A stretch of DNA of 64,000 nt from positions 2,914,001 through 2,978,000 of the forward strand of contig NZ_CP104578.1 in assembly GCF_036826855.1 (NCBI RefSeq), in the 5' to 3' direction. The position numbers and the translations under genes were made by a program. Shown here in pieces: positions 40,983 to 49,834 of this stretch (its first letter is position 1; every line of letters begins with the position of its first letter). The stretch comes from Streptomyces sp. SJL17-4 (lineage in GTDB: Bacteria > Actinomycetota > Actinomycetes > Streptomycetales > Streptomycetaceae). Under the pieces are notes generated by a model. The model searched no databases and had not been told where the DNA came from. It saw nothing but the letters and a program-made list of their open reading frames with translations.

Positions 40983-42467
40983 GTGTCCACCCCACAATCC
41001 CCGTCGAGCAGCGGTACGGAGCGCATGAGCGGGCGCGCATGGGGCGTGCTGTTCGTGCTGTGCGGCGCGATCTTCCTCGAAGGCATCGACGTGGCCATGC
41101 TCAATGTGGCCCTGCCGTCGATCCGCGAGGACCTGGACATGTCGACCGGCATGCTCCAGTGGGTGATGAGCGCCTACGTCCTCGGTTACGGCGGGTTCAT
41201 GCTGCTGGGCGGCCGGGCCGCCGACCTGTTCGGACGCCGCCGGATGTTCGTCTTCTGGCTCGTCGTCTTCCTGCTCTTCTCCGGCCTCGGCGGGTTCGCC
41301 ACCGAGGGCTGGATGCTCATCGTGGCCCGCTTCGTGACCGGTGTCGCCGCCGCGTTCATGACCCCGGCCGGTCTGTCCATCATCACCACGAGTTTCGACG
41401 AGGGCCCTCAGCGCAACAAGGCCCTGCTCGTCTACTCCGGCACCGCGGCCGGCGGCTTCTCGATCGGCCTCGTCGTGGGCGGCCTGCTGGCCGCTGTCGA
41501 CTGGCGCTGGGTGTTCTTCGCGCCGGTCGTCCTCAGCTTCCTCATCCTGATCGCCGCGATCGCCCTCATTCCCAGGTCGCCGCGCCCGGACCGCACGGGC
41601 CAGGGCGTCGACCTGGCGGGCGCGATCAGCGTCACCGGCGGCATCCTGCTCCTCGTCTTCGGCGTCGAGCGTGCCGCGCACGTCCCGGTGGCCACGACGA
41701 TCGGCACGGTCGCGGCGAGCCTGGTGCTGTTCCTGGTCTTCGTCGCCGTCGAGCGCAGGTCGTCCTCGCCGCTGGTGCGCCTGGGCATCTTCCGCAACGG
41801 TTCGCTGGTCCGCGCCAACCTGGCCGGCCTGCTCTTCGCCGCGGGCTTCTTCGGCTTCCAGTTCATCGCGGTGCTCTATCTGCAGGAGCTGCGCGGCTGG
41901 TCGACCCTGCAGACCAGTTTCGCCCTCATCGTCATCGGTGTGGACGCGATCCTCTCCCCCACCCTCACCCCCCGGCTCGTGGCCAGGTTCGGCAACGCCC
42001 GGGTGATCTTCGGCGGTCTGCTCCTCGCCGCCCTGTCCTACGCGCTGTTCCTGCCGGTCGGCGCGGACTGGACGTACCTGGCGATGTTCCCGAGCCTGAT
42101 CATCCTGGGACTGGCCTTCTCCCTGGCCTACGGGCCGCTGACCATCGTCGCCACCGACGGGATCGCCGAGGAGGAGCAGGGCGTCGCCGGCGGTCTGCTG
42201 TACACGTCCTTCCAGTTCGGCGCCGCGCTCGGGCTGTCCACCGTCGCCGCGGTGAACATCGCGGCCACGGACGGCAGCTCGCCGGCGGCGCTCCTCGACG
42301 GCTACCGGGCCGCCCTGGTCGTGCCGCTCGTCGCCGCCCTCGTGGCCGCCCTCATCAGCGCCTTCGGCCTCCGTGGCCGGGCGGGGGCGACCGGCGCCGG
42401 ATCCGAACCCGTACCCGTACCCGTACCGGCGGAAGTTCCCCGTCCGACCGAGCGCGTCGACGTGTGA
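40983..42467 (+). CDS. MFS transporter, EmrB/QacA drug-exporter type
   Basis: 494 residues, GTG start with AAGGAG nine bases upstream. Fourteen predicted membrane segments. DHA2-family motifs: LEGIDVAMLNVALPSI (motif D1-like), GGRAADLFGRRRM (motif A) and a long central loop region. It exports drugs or small metabolites using the proton gradient. The C-terminus is Pro/Val-rich (EPVPVPVPAEVP). An FMN-binding-type protein follows 11 bp downstream and is cotranscribed. Confidence 0.93.
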   Translation: MSTPQSPSSSGTERMSGRAWGVLFVLCGAIFLEGIDVAMLNVALPSIREDLDMSTGMLQWVMSAYVLGYGGFMLLGGRAADLFGRRRMFVFWLVVFLLFSGLGGFATEGWMLIVARFVTGVAAAFMTPAGLSIITTSFDEGPQRNKALLVYSGTAAGGFSIGLVVGGLLAAVDWRWVFFAPVVLSFLILIAAIALIPRSPRPDRTGQGVDLAGAISVTGGILLLVFGVERAAHVPVATTIGTVAASLVLFLVFVAVERRSSSPLVRLGIFRNGSLVRANLAGLLFAAGFFGFQFIAVLYLQELRGWSTLQTSFALIVIGVDAILSPTLTPRLVARFGNARVIFGGLLLAALSYALFLPVGADWTYLAMFPSLIILGLAFSLAYGPLTIVATDGIAEEEQGVAGGLLYTSFQFGAALGLSTVAAVNIAATDGSSPAALLDGYRAALVVPLVAALVAALISAFGLRGRAGATGAGSEPVPVPVPAEVPRPTERVDV

Positions 42468-42478
42468 CAGGAATCGAT

Positions 42479-42967
42479 ATGGCCACCCGTGTGGAATCCT
42501 TCTCGGAAATCGAAGAGAAATTCAACGCCTATATCCAGGACATCGTCTACTGCACCATGATCACGGTGGACAGTACGTCGCGCCCCAGGGCCCGAGTGCT
42601 GCTGCCCGTCTGGGAAGTGGTGGACGGAAAGCCGGTCGGCTGGCTCGCCGCCTACAAGACGCCCGTCAAGGTGGCGCATCTGGCGAACAACCCGCACACC
42701 ACCTACTCGTACTGGAACCCCCGCCAGAACGCCGTGTTCATCGACAGCGTCTCCACCTGGGCGGAGGACCGGCAGAGCAGGCAGCACGCCTGGGACCTCT
42801 ACCGCGCGGGAAGCCCCGCGGGCGTCGGGTACGACCCCGTCCGATTCTGGCGCGGTGGTCCCGAGGACCCCGAGTACCACGTCCTGCGCATCGACCCGTG
42901 GAGGGTGCAGGTGCTCCGCGGCTCGGACCTCAGCAGCCGCATCTGGACGGACGGGGCCCGGCGCTGA
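42479..42967 (+). CDS. Pyridoxamine 5'-phosphate oxidase-like (FMN split-barrel) protein
   Basis: 162 residues from ATG 42479. Split-barrel pattern: YCTMITVDSTSRPRARVLLPVWEVVDGKPVGWLAAYKTPVKVAHLANNPHTTYSYW is the core (about residues 18-75), followed by YHVLRIDPWRVQVLRG. Members bind FMN, F420 or haem and reduce or detoxify small molecules. Partner of the MFS exporter upstream. Cofactor cannot be told from sequence alone. Confidence 0.82.
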   Translation: MATRVESFSEIEEKFNAYIQDIVYCTMITVDSTSRPRARVLLPVWEVVDGKPVGWLAAYKTPVKVAHLANNPHTTYSYWNPRQNAVFIDSVSTWAEDRQSRQHAWDLYRAGSPAGVGYDPVRFWRGGPEDPEYHVLRIDPWRVQVLRGSDLSSRIWTDGARR

Positions 42968-43048
42968 ACTCGGGGTTTGTCCCCACCGCCGCCGCCCCGC
43001 GAGGATGGCCGGGGACCCACTGCCGAGCCGAGAGCGGAGCGACCGACC

Positions 43049-43720
43049 ATGCCAGGAACCGTCACCCTCGACCGTCGCGAAGGACCGTACGGAGAGGTCG
43101 TGCTCCGCCGTCGCGAGGAGCACTACGAGATCATCGCCAACGGGACCTTCCTGATGGACACCTCCGACGGGCGCTCCGAGCGGCTCCTGATCGACGCGGC
43201 GCAGGCCGCGCTCCCCGAGCGGTCCCGCGCCGGCGCGTCCGTCCTCGTCGGAGGTCTCGGCGTCGGTTTCTCGCTCGCCCACGCCGCCGCCGACCCCCGC
43301 TGGGGCCGGATCACGGTCGTCGAGCGGGAGGAGGCGATCATCGACTGGCACCGCCAGGGGCCCCTCGCCTCGATCTCCGGGGGCGCGCTCGCCGATTCCC
43401 GGACCGTGATCCTGCACACGGACCTGGTGGACCACCTCAGCACCTCCACGGACACCTACGACGCCCTCTGTCTGGACATCGACAACGGGCCCGACTGGAC
43501 GGTCACCGAGGACAACGAATCCCTGTACGCAGCCGAGGGATTGGCGGCCTGCGCGGCCCGTCTGAACCCCGGCGGAGTGCTCGCCGTGTGGTCCGCCCGA
43601 CCCTCCGCCGATTTCGAAGGGTCCTTGCGGAATGCCGGATTCAGCGGGGTACGGACGGAAGAGATCCCCGTTGCCCGGGGCGTCCCCGACGTGGTTCACC
43701 TCGGCGTCCGCCCCGAGTAA
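43049..43720 (+). CDS. Spermidine-synthase-like methyltransferase-fold protein
   Basis: 223 residues from ATG 43049. The SAM-binding fold of spermidine synthases: VLVGGLGVGFSLAHA (motif I), ITVVEREEAIIDWHR (motif II), YDALCLDIDNGPDW (replacing the catalytic DxxD/DSTDP region) and LNPGGVLAVWSA. The aminopropyl-transfer residues are not convincingly conserved, so the real reaction may differ. Own promoter region of 81 bp upstream. Confidence 0.82.
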   Translation: MPGTVTLDRREGPYGEVVLRRREEHYEIIANGTFLMDTSDGRSERLLIDAAQAALPERSRAGASVLVGGLGVGFSLAHAAADPRWGRITVVEREEAIIDWHRQGPLASISGGALADSRTVILHTDLVDHLSTSTDTYDALCLDIDNGPDWTVTEDNESLYAAEGLAACAARLNPGGVLAVWSARPSADFEGSLRNAGFSGVRTEEIPVARGVPDVVHLGVRPE

Positions 43721-43791
43721 GTCCTGGATAGCCGGGACGCCGCCGCTACCTCTAGGCTGCTGAGCCGACATCGGCGACGCGAGGCGGGGCA

Positions 43792-44529
43792 ATGGAGCAG
43801 ACACACACCACTCACCACGGTGCGGCGGCCACTCCGGGTGCCCAGCGCCGGGTGCTCGTGGTCGAGGACGACGCCACGATCGTGGAGGCGATCTCCGCTC
43901 GGCTGCGCGCCGAGGGCTTTCTCGTCCAGACCGCGACCGACGGCCCCGCGGCCGTCGACGCGGCCGAGGCATGGCAGCCGGACCTGATGGTCCTCGACGT
44001 GATGCTGCCCGGATTCGACGGCCTGGAGGTGTGCCGCCGGGTCCAGGCCCAGCGCCCCGTCCCGGTCCTCATGCTGACCGCCCGCGACGACGAGACCGAC
44101 ATGCTGGTCGGCCTCGGCGTGGGCGCGGACGACTACATGACCAAGCCGTTCTCGATGCGGGAGCTGGCCGCCCGGGTGCACGTGCTGCTCCGCCGGGTGG
44201 AGCGGGCCGCGCTGGCGGCCGTGACCCCGCGCAGCGGCATCCTGCGCCTCGGCGAGCTGGAGATCGACCACGCGCAGCGCCGGGTCCGGGTGCGGTCCGA
44301 GGACGTGCACCTGACCCCGACCGAGTTCGACCTGCTGGTCTGCCTGGCGAGCACGCCGCGGGCGGTCCTCTCCCGCGAGCAGCTGCTCGCCGAGGTGTGG
44401 GACTGGGCGGACGCCTCGGGCACCCGGACCGTGGACAGCCACATCAAGGCGCTGCGCCGGAAGATCGGGGCCGAGCGGATCCGCACGGTCCATGGCGTCG
44501 GTTACGCGCTGGAGACCCCGGCGCTGTGA
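43792..44529 (+). CDS. OmpR-family response regulator
   Basis: 245 residues, ATG with GAGGCGGGG upstream. Receiver domain with acidic pair E25-D26-D27, phosphoacceptor D69 (LMVLDVMLPG), T96 and K118 (MTKPFS). C-terminal winged-helix DNA-binding domain (VHLTPTEFDLLVCLASTPRAVLSREQLL, SHIKALRRKIG). Overlaps the kinase gene (GTGA), forming a standard two-component pair just upstream of the 2-oxoglutarate dehydrogenase gene. Confidence 0.95.
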   Translation: MEQTHTTHHGAAATPGAQRRVLVVEDDATIVEAISARLRAEGFLVQTATDGPAAVDAAEAWQPDLMVLDVMLPGFDGLEVCRRVQAQRPVPVLMLTARDDETDMLVGLGVGADDYMTKPFSMRELAARVHVLLRRVERAALAAVTPRSGILRLGELEIDHAQRRVRVRSEDVHLTPTEFDLLVCLASTPRAVLSREQLLAEVWDWADASGTRTVDSHIKALRRKIGAERIRTVHGVGYALETPAL

Positions 44530-45650
44530 GCCGGCGGAGGCCCGGGGGGCCGCGGGAGCAGCGGGGACCGGACGGCGGGGTGCGCCGGCCGCGCCGGATC
44601 GTGATCTCGATCAAGACCAAGCTGGGCGCGCTGGTCGTCGGGGCGGTCCTGCTGACCTCGGGCCTGGCCCTGGTGGCGATCCGCACGTCCACCGAGTTCC
44701 GGTACATCACGATCTTCGCGATGATCGCGACCCTGCTGATCACCCAGTTCGTGGCGCAGTCCCTGACGGCGCCGCTGGACGAGATGACCACGGTGGCCGG
44801 GACGATCTCGCGCGGCGACTTCACCCGGCGGGTGCGGGGCGCGGACCGGCGCGACGAGCTGGGCGACCTGGCGTCGACGATCAACCGCATGGCGGACGAT
44901 CTGGAGGCGGTGGACCGGCACCGCAAGGAGCTGGTCGCCAATGTGTCGCACGAGCTGCGGACCCCGATCGCCGCGCTCAGGGCCGTACTCGAGAACGTCG
45001 TGGACGGGGTGTCCGAGGCGGATCCGGAGACGATGCGGTCGGCGCTGAAGCAGACCGAGCGGCTGGGCCGGCTGGTGGAGACACTGCTCGACCTGTCACG
45101 TCTTGACAACGGTGTCGTGGCGCTGCGGGCGAGCCGCTTCGAGGTCTGGCCGTATTTGTCCGGGGTTCTACGCGAAGCGAACCTGGCCGCCTCGCAGCGC
45201 GGCCTCTCGTCCACCTCGGGCCTGCACAACCGCACGGATGTGCATCTACATCTGGACGTGTCGCCGCCCGAGCTGGTGGCGCACGCGGACGCGGAGCGGC
45301 TGCACCAGGTGATGGCGAACCTGATCGACAACGCGGTGAAGCACTCGCCGCCGCACGGCCGCGTCACGGTCCGGGCCCGGCGCGGCCCGTACCGGGACTC
45401 CCTGGAGCTGGAGGTCGAGGACGAGGGCCCCGGCATCCCGGAGTCGGAGCGGCACAAGGTCTTCGAGCGGTTCAACCGGGGCACGGCGCCGCTCCGGCAG
45501 GGCCCCGGGAGCGACGGCGGCACGGGGCTGGGCCTCGCGATCGCCCGCTGGGCGGTGGATCTGCACGGCGGCGGGATCGGGGTGGCCGAATCATCACGCG
45601 GCTGCCGCATCAGGGTCACTCTTCCGGGCAGCCTCCCTCCGAGAGATTGA
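44526..45650 (+). CDS. Sensor histidine kinase, partner of the adjacent regulator
   Basis: 374 residues from GTG 44526. Two closely spaced membrane helices (GALVVGAVLLTSGLALVAI and FAMIATLLITQFVAQSL) leave only a few residues outside, so it likely senses within the membrane or the cytoplasm. HAMP, HisKA with H142 (NVSHELRTP), N box NLIDNAVKHSPP, G1 DEGPGIPES and G2 GGTGLGLAIARW are intact. Confidence 0.94.
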   Translation: MSRRRPGGPREQRGPDGGVRRPRRIVISIKTKLGALVVGAVLLTSGLALVAIRTSTEFRYITIFAMIATLLITQFVAQSLTAPLDEMTTVAGTISRGDFTRRVRGADRRDELGDLASTINRMADDLEAVDRHRKELVANVSHELRTPIAALRAVLENVVDGVSEADPETMRSALKQTERLGRLVETLLDLSRLDNGVVALRASRFEVWPYLSGVLREANLAASQRGLSSTSGLHNRTDVHLHLDVSPPELVAHADAERLHQVMANLIDNAVKHSPPHGRVTVRARRGPYRDSLELEVEDEGPGIPESERHKVFERFNRGTAPLRQGPGSDGGTGLGLAIARWAVDLHGGGIGVAESSRGCRIRVTLPGSLPPRD

Positions 45651-45804
45651 CGTAGGGTTCGAACCGGAAGGGCTCGTTCTGCGTGTACGTGAGGGAGACC
45701 TCCGCGCATGTGAGCGGGAGCTGGTCAGAGGTGCGGCCGAAGACGGCCGTGCCTGCGCTTTTCCGTACCCTCACACATGCGGAACCACGCTTGTTTCCCG
45801 CCAT
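45616..45804 (-). CDS. Possible small protein, doubtful
   Basis: 62 residues, ending PLTCAEVSLTYTQNEPFRF then EPYVNLSEGGCPEE. The second half looks protein-like and its codons are GC3-rich; the first half is less so and the start is unclear. It overlaps the 3' end of the kinase by 35 bp on the opposite strand and fills part of the 290-bp gap before kgd, whose promoter must also lie here. Could be chance. Confidence 0.25.
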   Translation of the reverse strand: MAGNKRGSACVRVRKSAGTAVFGRTSDQLPLTCAEVSLTYTQNEPFRFEPYVNLSEGGCPEE

Positions 45805-45940
45805 TCACGGCACCGAAACACCTCGTCAAGTGTGACTTGCGCGACGTTGGCGCTCCCTGCCTGCACCTCTCGGCCGGACAGGCGTAGCCTTTATTTCCGC
45901 TGTCCATCACCTTGTGAAGCGGAAGAGGGCGGTTGCCGCC

Positions 45941-48900
45941 GTGTCGTCTCAGTCCCCCAGTACCCCGAGCTCCCCGACCGACCAGGACGGGCAGGGCAAG
46001 AGCCCCGCAGCCGCCTTCGGTGCCAATGAGTGGCTCGTCGACGAGATCTACCAGCAGTACCTCCAGGACCCGAATTCGGTCGATCGTGCCTGGTGGGACT
46101 TCTTCGCCGACTACAAGCCCGGAGCGTCGGAGTCCCCGACCGCCCCGGCTTCCACCACGCCGAGCGCCCCTGCGGTGCCGCAGGCGGGCCCCGCACAGGC
46201 CGCGCCTGCCGCTCCTGCGGCCGTTCCGGCTCCCGCGCCCGCTCCGGTCGCGGCTCCGGCTCCGGCGCCCGCCGCGGCGCCCGTGAAGCCCGCAGCGGCC
46301 CCTGCCGCTCCGGCCGCCGCGAAGCCCGCCGCCGCGCCCGCCCCGGCCAAGGCTCCGGTCGCCGCCAAGCCGGCCGCCGAGGCCCCCGCCGGCCCCGAGC
46401 TGATCACGCTGCGCGGCCCCGCCGCCGCGGTCGCGAAGAACATGAACGCCTCCCTGGAGGTGCCGACGGCCACGTCCGTCCGCGCCGTCCCGGTGAAGCT
46501 GCTCTTCGACAACCGGATCGTGATCAACAACCACCTGAAGCGCGCCCGGGGCGGGAAGATCTCCTTCACGCACCTGATCGGCTACGCGATGGTGCAGGCG
46601 ATCAAGGCCATGCCGTCGATGAACTACTCCTTCGCGGAGAAGGACGGCAAGCCGACCCTGGTCAAGCCGGAGCACGTGAACTTCGGTCTCGCGATCGACC
46701 TGGTGAAGCCCAACGGCGACCGCCAGCTCGTCGTCGCGGGCATCAAGAAGGCCGAGACGCTCAACTTCTTCGAGTTCTGGCAGGCGTACGAGGACATCGT
46801 CAAGCGGGCCCGCGTCGGCAAGCTGACGATGGAGGACTTCACCGGCGTCACGGTCTCCCTGACCAACCCCGGCGGCCTCGGCACCGTCCACTCCGTCCCG
46901 CGTCTGATGCCCGGACAGTCGGTCATCATGGGCGTCGGCTCGATGGACTACCCGGCCGAGTTCCAGGGCACCTCCCAGGACACCCTGAACAAGCTGGGCA
47001 TCTCGAAGGTCATGACCCTGACCTCGACGTACGACCACCGCGTCATCCAGGGCGCCGCCTCCGGCGAGTTCCTGCGCGTCGTCGCCAACTTCCTCCTCGG
47101 CGAGGAGGGCTTCTACGACGACATCTTCAAGGCCCTGCGCATCCCCTACGAGCCGGTCCGCTGGCTCAAGGACATCGACGCCTCGCACGACGACGACGTC
47201 ACCAAGGCCGCGCGCGTCTTCGAGCTCATCCACTCCTACCGGGTCCGCGGCCACGTCATGGCCGACACCGACCCGCTGGAGTACAAGCAGCGCAAGCACC
47301 CCGACCTGGACATCACCGAGCACGGCCTCACCCTGTGGGACCTGGAGCGGGAGTTCGCGGTCGGTGGCTTCGCCGGCAAGTCGATGATGAAGCTCCGCGA
47401 CATCCTCGGCGTGCTCCGCGACTCGTACTGCCGCACCACCGGCGTCGAGTTCATGCACATCCAGGACCCGAAGCAGCGCAAGTGGATCCAGGACCGCGTC
47501 GAGCGCCCGCACTCCCGCGTGGAGCGCGAGGAGCAGCTGCGGATCCTGCGCCGGCTGAACGCCGCGGAGGCCTTCGAGACCTTCCTGCAGACGAAGTACG
47601 TCGGCCAGAAGCGCTTCTCCCTGGAGGGCGGCGAGTCCGTCATCCCGCTGCTCGACGCGGTCATCGACTCGGCCGCCGAGTCGCGCCTCGACGAGGTCGT
47701 CATCGGCATGGCCCACCGCGGCCGCCTGAACGTCCTGGCGAACATCGTCGGCAAGTCGTACGCGCAGATCTTCCGCGAGTTCGAGGGCAACCTCGACCCG
47801 AAGTCGATGCACGGCTCCGGCGACGTCAAGTACCACCTGGGCGCCGAGGGCACCTTCACCGGTCTCGACGGCGAGCAGATCAAGGTCTCCCTCGCCGCGA
47901 ACCCCTCGCACCTGGAGGCGGTCGACCCGGTCCTGGAAGGCATCGTCCGCGCCAAGCAGGACGTCATCAACAAGGGCGGCACGGACTTCACGGTCCTGCC
48001 CGTCGCCCTGCACGGTGACGCGGCCTTCGCCGGCCAGGGTGTCGTCGCCGAGACGCTGAACATGTCGCAGCTGCGCGGCTACCGCACCGGCGGCACGGTC
48101 CACATCGTCATCAACAACCAGGTCGGCTTCACCGCCGCCCCGGAGTCCTCGCGTTCCTCGATGTACGCGACCGACGTGGCCCGCATGATCGAGGCGCCGA
48201 TCTTCCACGTGAACGGCGACGACCCGGAGGCCGTGGTCCGCGTCGCGCGGCTCGCCTTCGAGTTCCGCCAGACGTTCAACAAGGACGTCGTGATCGACCT
48301 CATCTGCTACCGCCGCCGCGGTCACAACGAGGGCGACAACCCCTCGTTCACCAACCCGCAGATGTACAACCTGATCGACAAGAAGCGTTCGGTGCGCAAG
48401 CTGTACACCGAGTCGCTCATCGGTCGCGGCGACATCACCCTCGAAGAGGCGGAGCAGTCGCTCCAGGACTTCCAGGGCCAGCTGGAGAAGGTGTTCGCGG
48501 AGGTCCGCGAGGCCACCACCGCCCCGGCCCCGGCGCACGTCCCGGACGCCCGCGCCGAGTTCCCGGTCGGCGTCACCACCGCGGTCTCCACCGAGGTCGT
48601 GAAGCGGATCGCCGAGTCGCAGGTCACCGTCCCCGAGCGGATCACGGTCCACCCGCGTCTGCTGCCGCAGATGCAGCGCCGCGCCGCCTCCGTCGAGGAC
48701 GGCACGATCGACTGGGGCATGGGCGAGACCCTCGCCATCGGCTCGCTGCTCATGGAGGGCACCCCGGTCCGGCTGTCCGGCCAGGACTCCCGCCGCGGCA
48801 CCTTCGGCCAGCGTCACGCGGTCCTGGTGGACCAGGAGACCGGCGAGGACTACACCCCGCTGCTCTACCTGACCGAGGACCAGGCCCACTACAACGTCTA

Positions 48901-49756
48901 CGACTCGCTGCTCAGCGAGTACGCGGCGATGGGCTTCGAGTACGGCTACTCGCTGGAGCGCCCGGACGCCCTGGTCATCTGGGAGGCCCAGTTCGGTGAC
49001 TTCGTCAACGGCGCGCAGACCGTCGTCGACGAGTTCATCTCCTCGGCCGAGCAGAAGTGGGGCCAGACCTCCGGCGTCACGCTGCTCCTGCCGCACGGCT
49101 ACGAGGGCCAGGGCCCGGACCACTCGTCCGCGCGCCCGGAGCGCTTCCTCCAGATGTGCGCCCAGGACAACATGACGGTCGCCATGCCGACGCTGCCGTC
49201 GAACTACTTCCACCTCCTGCGCTGGCAGGTCCACAACCCGCACCACAAGCCGCTCATCGTCTTCACCCCGAAGTCGATGCTGCGTCTGAAGGCCGCGGCG
49301 TCCAAGGCGGAGGAGTTCACCACCGGCGGCTTCCGCCCGGTGATCGGCGACACGACCGTGAACGCGGCCGACGTCCGCAAGGTCGTCTTCTGCGCCGGCA
49401 AGGTCTACTACGACCTGGAGGCCGAGCGTCAGAAGCGCGGTGACACGGAGACCGCGATCATCCGTCTGGAGCGTCTGTACCCGCTGCCGGGTGCCGAGCT
49501 CCAGGCCGAGATCGCCAAGTACCCGAACGCCGCGAAGTACATCTGGGCGCAGGAGGAGCCGGCGAACCAGGGTGCGTGGCCGTTCATCGCGCTCAACCTG
49601 ATCGACCACCTGGACCTGGCGGTCGGCGCGGACATCCCGGCGGGCGAGCGCCTGCGCCGGATCTCGCGTCCGCACTCCTCGTCCCCGGCGGTCGGCTCGG
49701 CCAAGCGCCACCAGGCCGAGCAGCAGCAGCTGGTCAACGAGGTCTTCGACGCCTGA
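45941..49756 (+). CDS. sucA: Multifunctional 2-oxoglutarate dehydrogenase/decarboxylase (E2-E1 fusion)
   Basis: 1271 residues from GTG 45941 (an earlier GTG at 45914 would add nine). Order: N-terminal E1 segment ([16 protein letters not shown]) ; a 90-residue Ala/Pro linker ([18 protein letters not shown]); an E2 acyltransferase domain with H366 in YDHRVIQGA; and a full ThDP-dependent E1 domain ([37 protein letters not shown]). This fusion, known as Kgd in mycobacteria and OdhA in corynebacteria, converts 2-oxoglutarate to succinyl-CoA in the TCA cycle. It lacks a lipoyl domain, which is supplied by another E2. Regulation by an FHA protein (GarA/OdhI) is known in relatives. Confidence 0.97.
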   Translation: MSSQSPSTPSSPTDQDGQGKSPAAAFGANEWLVDEIYQQYLQDPNSVDRAWWDFFADYKPGASESPTAPASTTPSAPAVPQAGPAQAAPAAPAAVPAPAPAPVAAPAPAPAAAPVKPAAAPAAPAAAKPAAAPAPAKAPVAAKPAAEAPAGPELITLRGPAAAVAKNMNASLEVPTATSVRAVPVKLLFDNRIVINNHLKRARGGKISFTHLIGYAMVQAIKAMPSMNYSFAEKDGKPTLVKPEHVNFGLAIDLVKPNGDRQLVVAGIKKAETLNFFEFWQAYEDIVKRARVGKLTMEDFTGVTVSLTNPGGLGTVHSVPRLMPGQSVIMGVGSMDYPAEFQGTSQDTLNKLGISKVMTLTSTYDHRVIQGAASGEFLRVVANFLLGEEGFYDDIFKALRIPYEPVRWLKDIDASHDDDVTKAARVFELIHSYRVRGHVMADTDPLEYKQRKHPDLDITEHGLTLWDLEREFAVGGFAGKSMMKLRDILGVLRDSYCRTTGVEFMHIQDPKQRKWIQDRVERPHSRVEREEQLRILRRLNAAEAFETFLQTKYVGQKRFSLEGGESVIPLLDAVIDSAAESRLDEVVIGMAHRGRLNVLANIVGKSYAQIFREFEGNLDPKSMHGSGDVKYHLGAEGTFTGLDGEQIKVSLAANPSHLEAVDPVLEGIVRAKQDVINKGGTDFTVLPVALHGDAAFAGQGVVAETLNMSQLRGYRTGGTVHIVINNQVGFTAAPESSRSSMYATDVARMIEAPIFHVNGDDPEAVVRVARLAFEFRQTFNKDVVIDLICYRRRGHNEGDNPSFTNPQMYNLIDKKRSVRKLYTESLIGRGDITLEEAEQSLQDFQGQLEKVFAEVREATTAPAPAHVPDARAEFPVGVTTAVSTEVVKRIAESQVTVPERITVHPRLLPQMQRRAASVEDGTIDWGMGETLAIGSLLMEGTPVRLSGQDSRRGTFGQRHAVLVDQETGEDYTPLLYLTEDQAHYNVYDSLLSEYAAMGFEYGYSLERPDALVIWEAQFGDFVNGAQTVVDEFISSAEQKWGQTSGVTLLLPHGYEGQGPDHSSARPERFLQMCAQDNMTVAMPTLPSNYFHLLRWQVHNPHHKPLIVFTPKSMLRLKAAASKAEEFTTGGFRPVIGDTTVNAADVRKVVFCAGKVYYDLEAERQKRGDTETAIIRLERLYPLPGAELQAEIAKYPNAAKYIWAQEEPANQGAWPFIALNLIDHLDLAVGADIPAGERLRRISRPHSSSPAVGSAKRHQAEQQQLVNEVFDA

Positions 49757-49764
49757 CCCGTCGC

Positions 49765-49817
49765 TCCGTACGTGTACGGAAGGAGGCCCGGCACCCCACC
49801 AGGGGTGCCGGGCCTCC
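49765..49817 (+). terminator. Tandem hairpins ending sucA
   Basis: TCCGTAC-GT-GTACGGA at 49765-49780, then a perfect 16-bp stem GGAGGCCCGGCACCCC (49782-49797), loop ACCA, GGGGTGCCGGGCCTCC (49802-49817). It lies between convergent sucA and fxsT, 18 bp before the fxsT stop, so it may serve both. Confidence 0.85.
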
Positions 49818-49834
49818 GGCGTGTCCGGGGTCGG

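Noticed and set aside
45655..45675. GGGTTCGAACCGG resembling a tRNA T-arm
   Set aside because: No acceptor stem, anticodon arm or D-arm can be fitted on either strand around it.
45725..49711. 1328-residue minus-strand ORF opposite sucA
   Set aside because: Antisense shadow of a highly GC3-biased gene; composition is Arg/Val/Leu/Asp repeats and nothing is recognisable.
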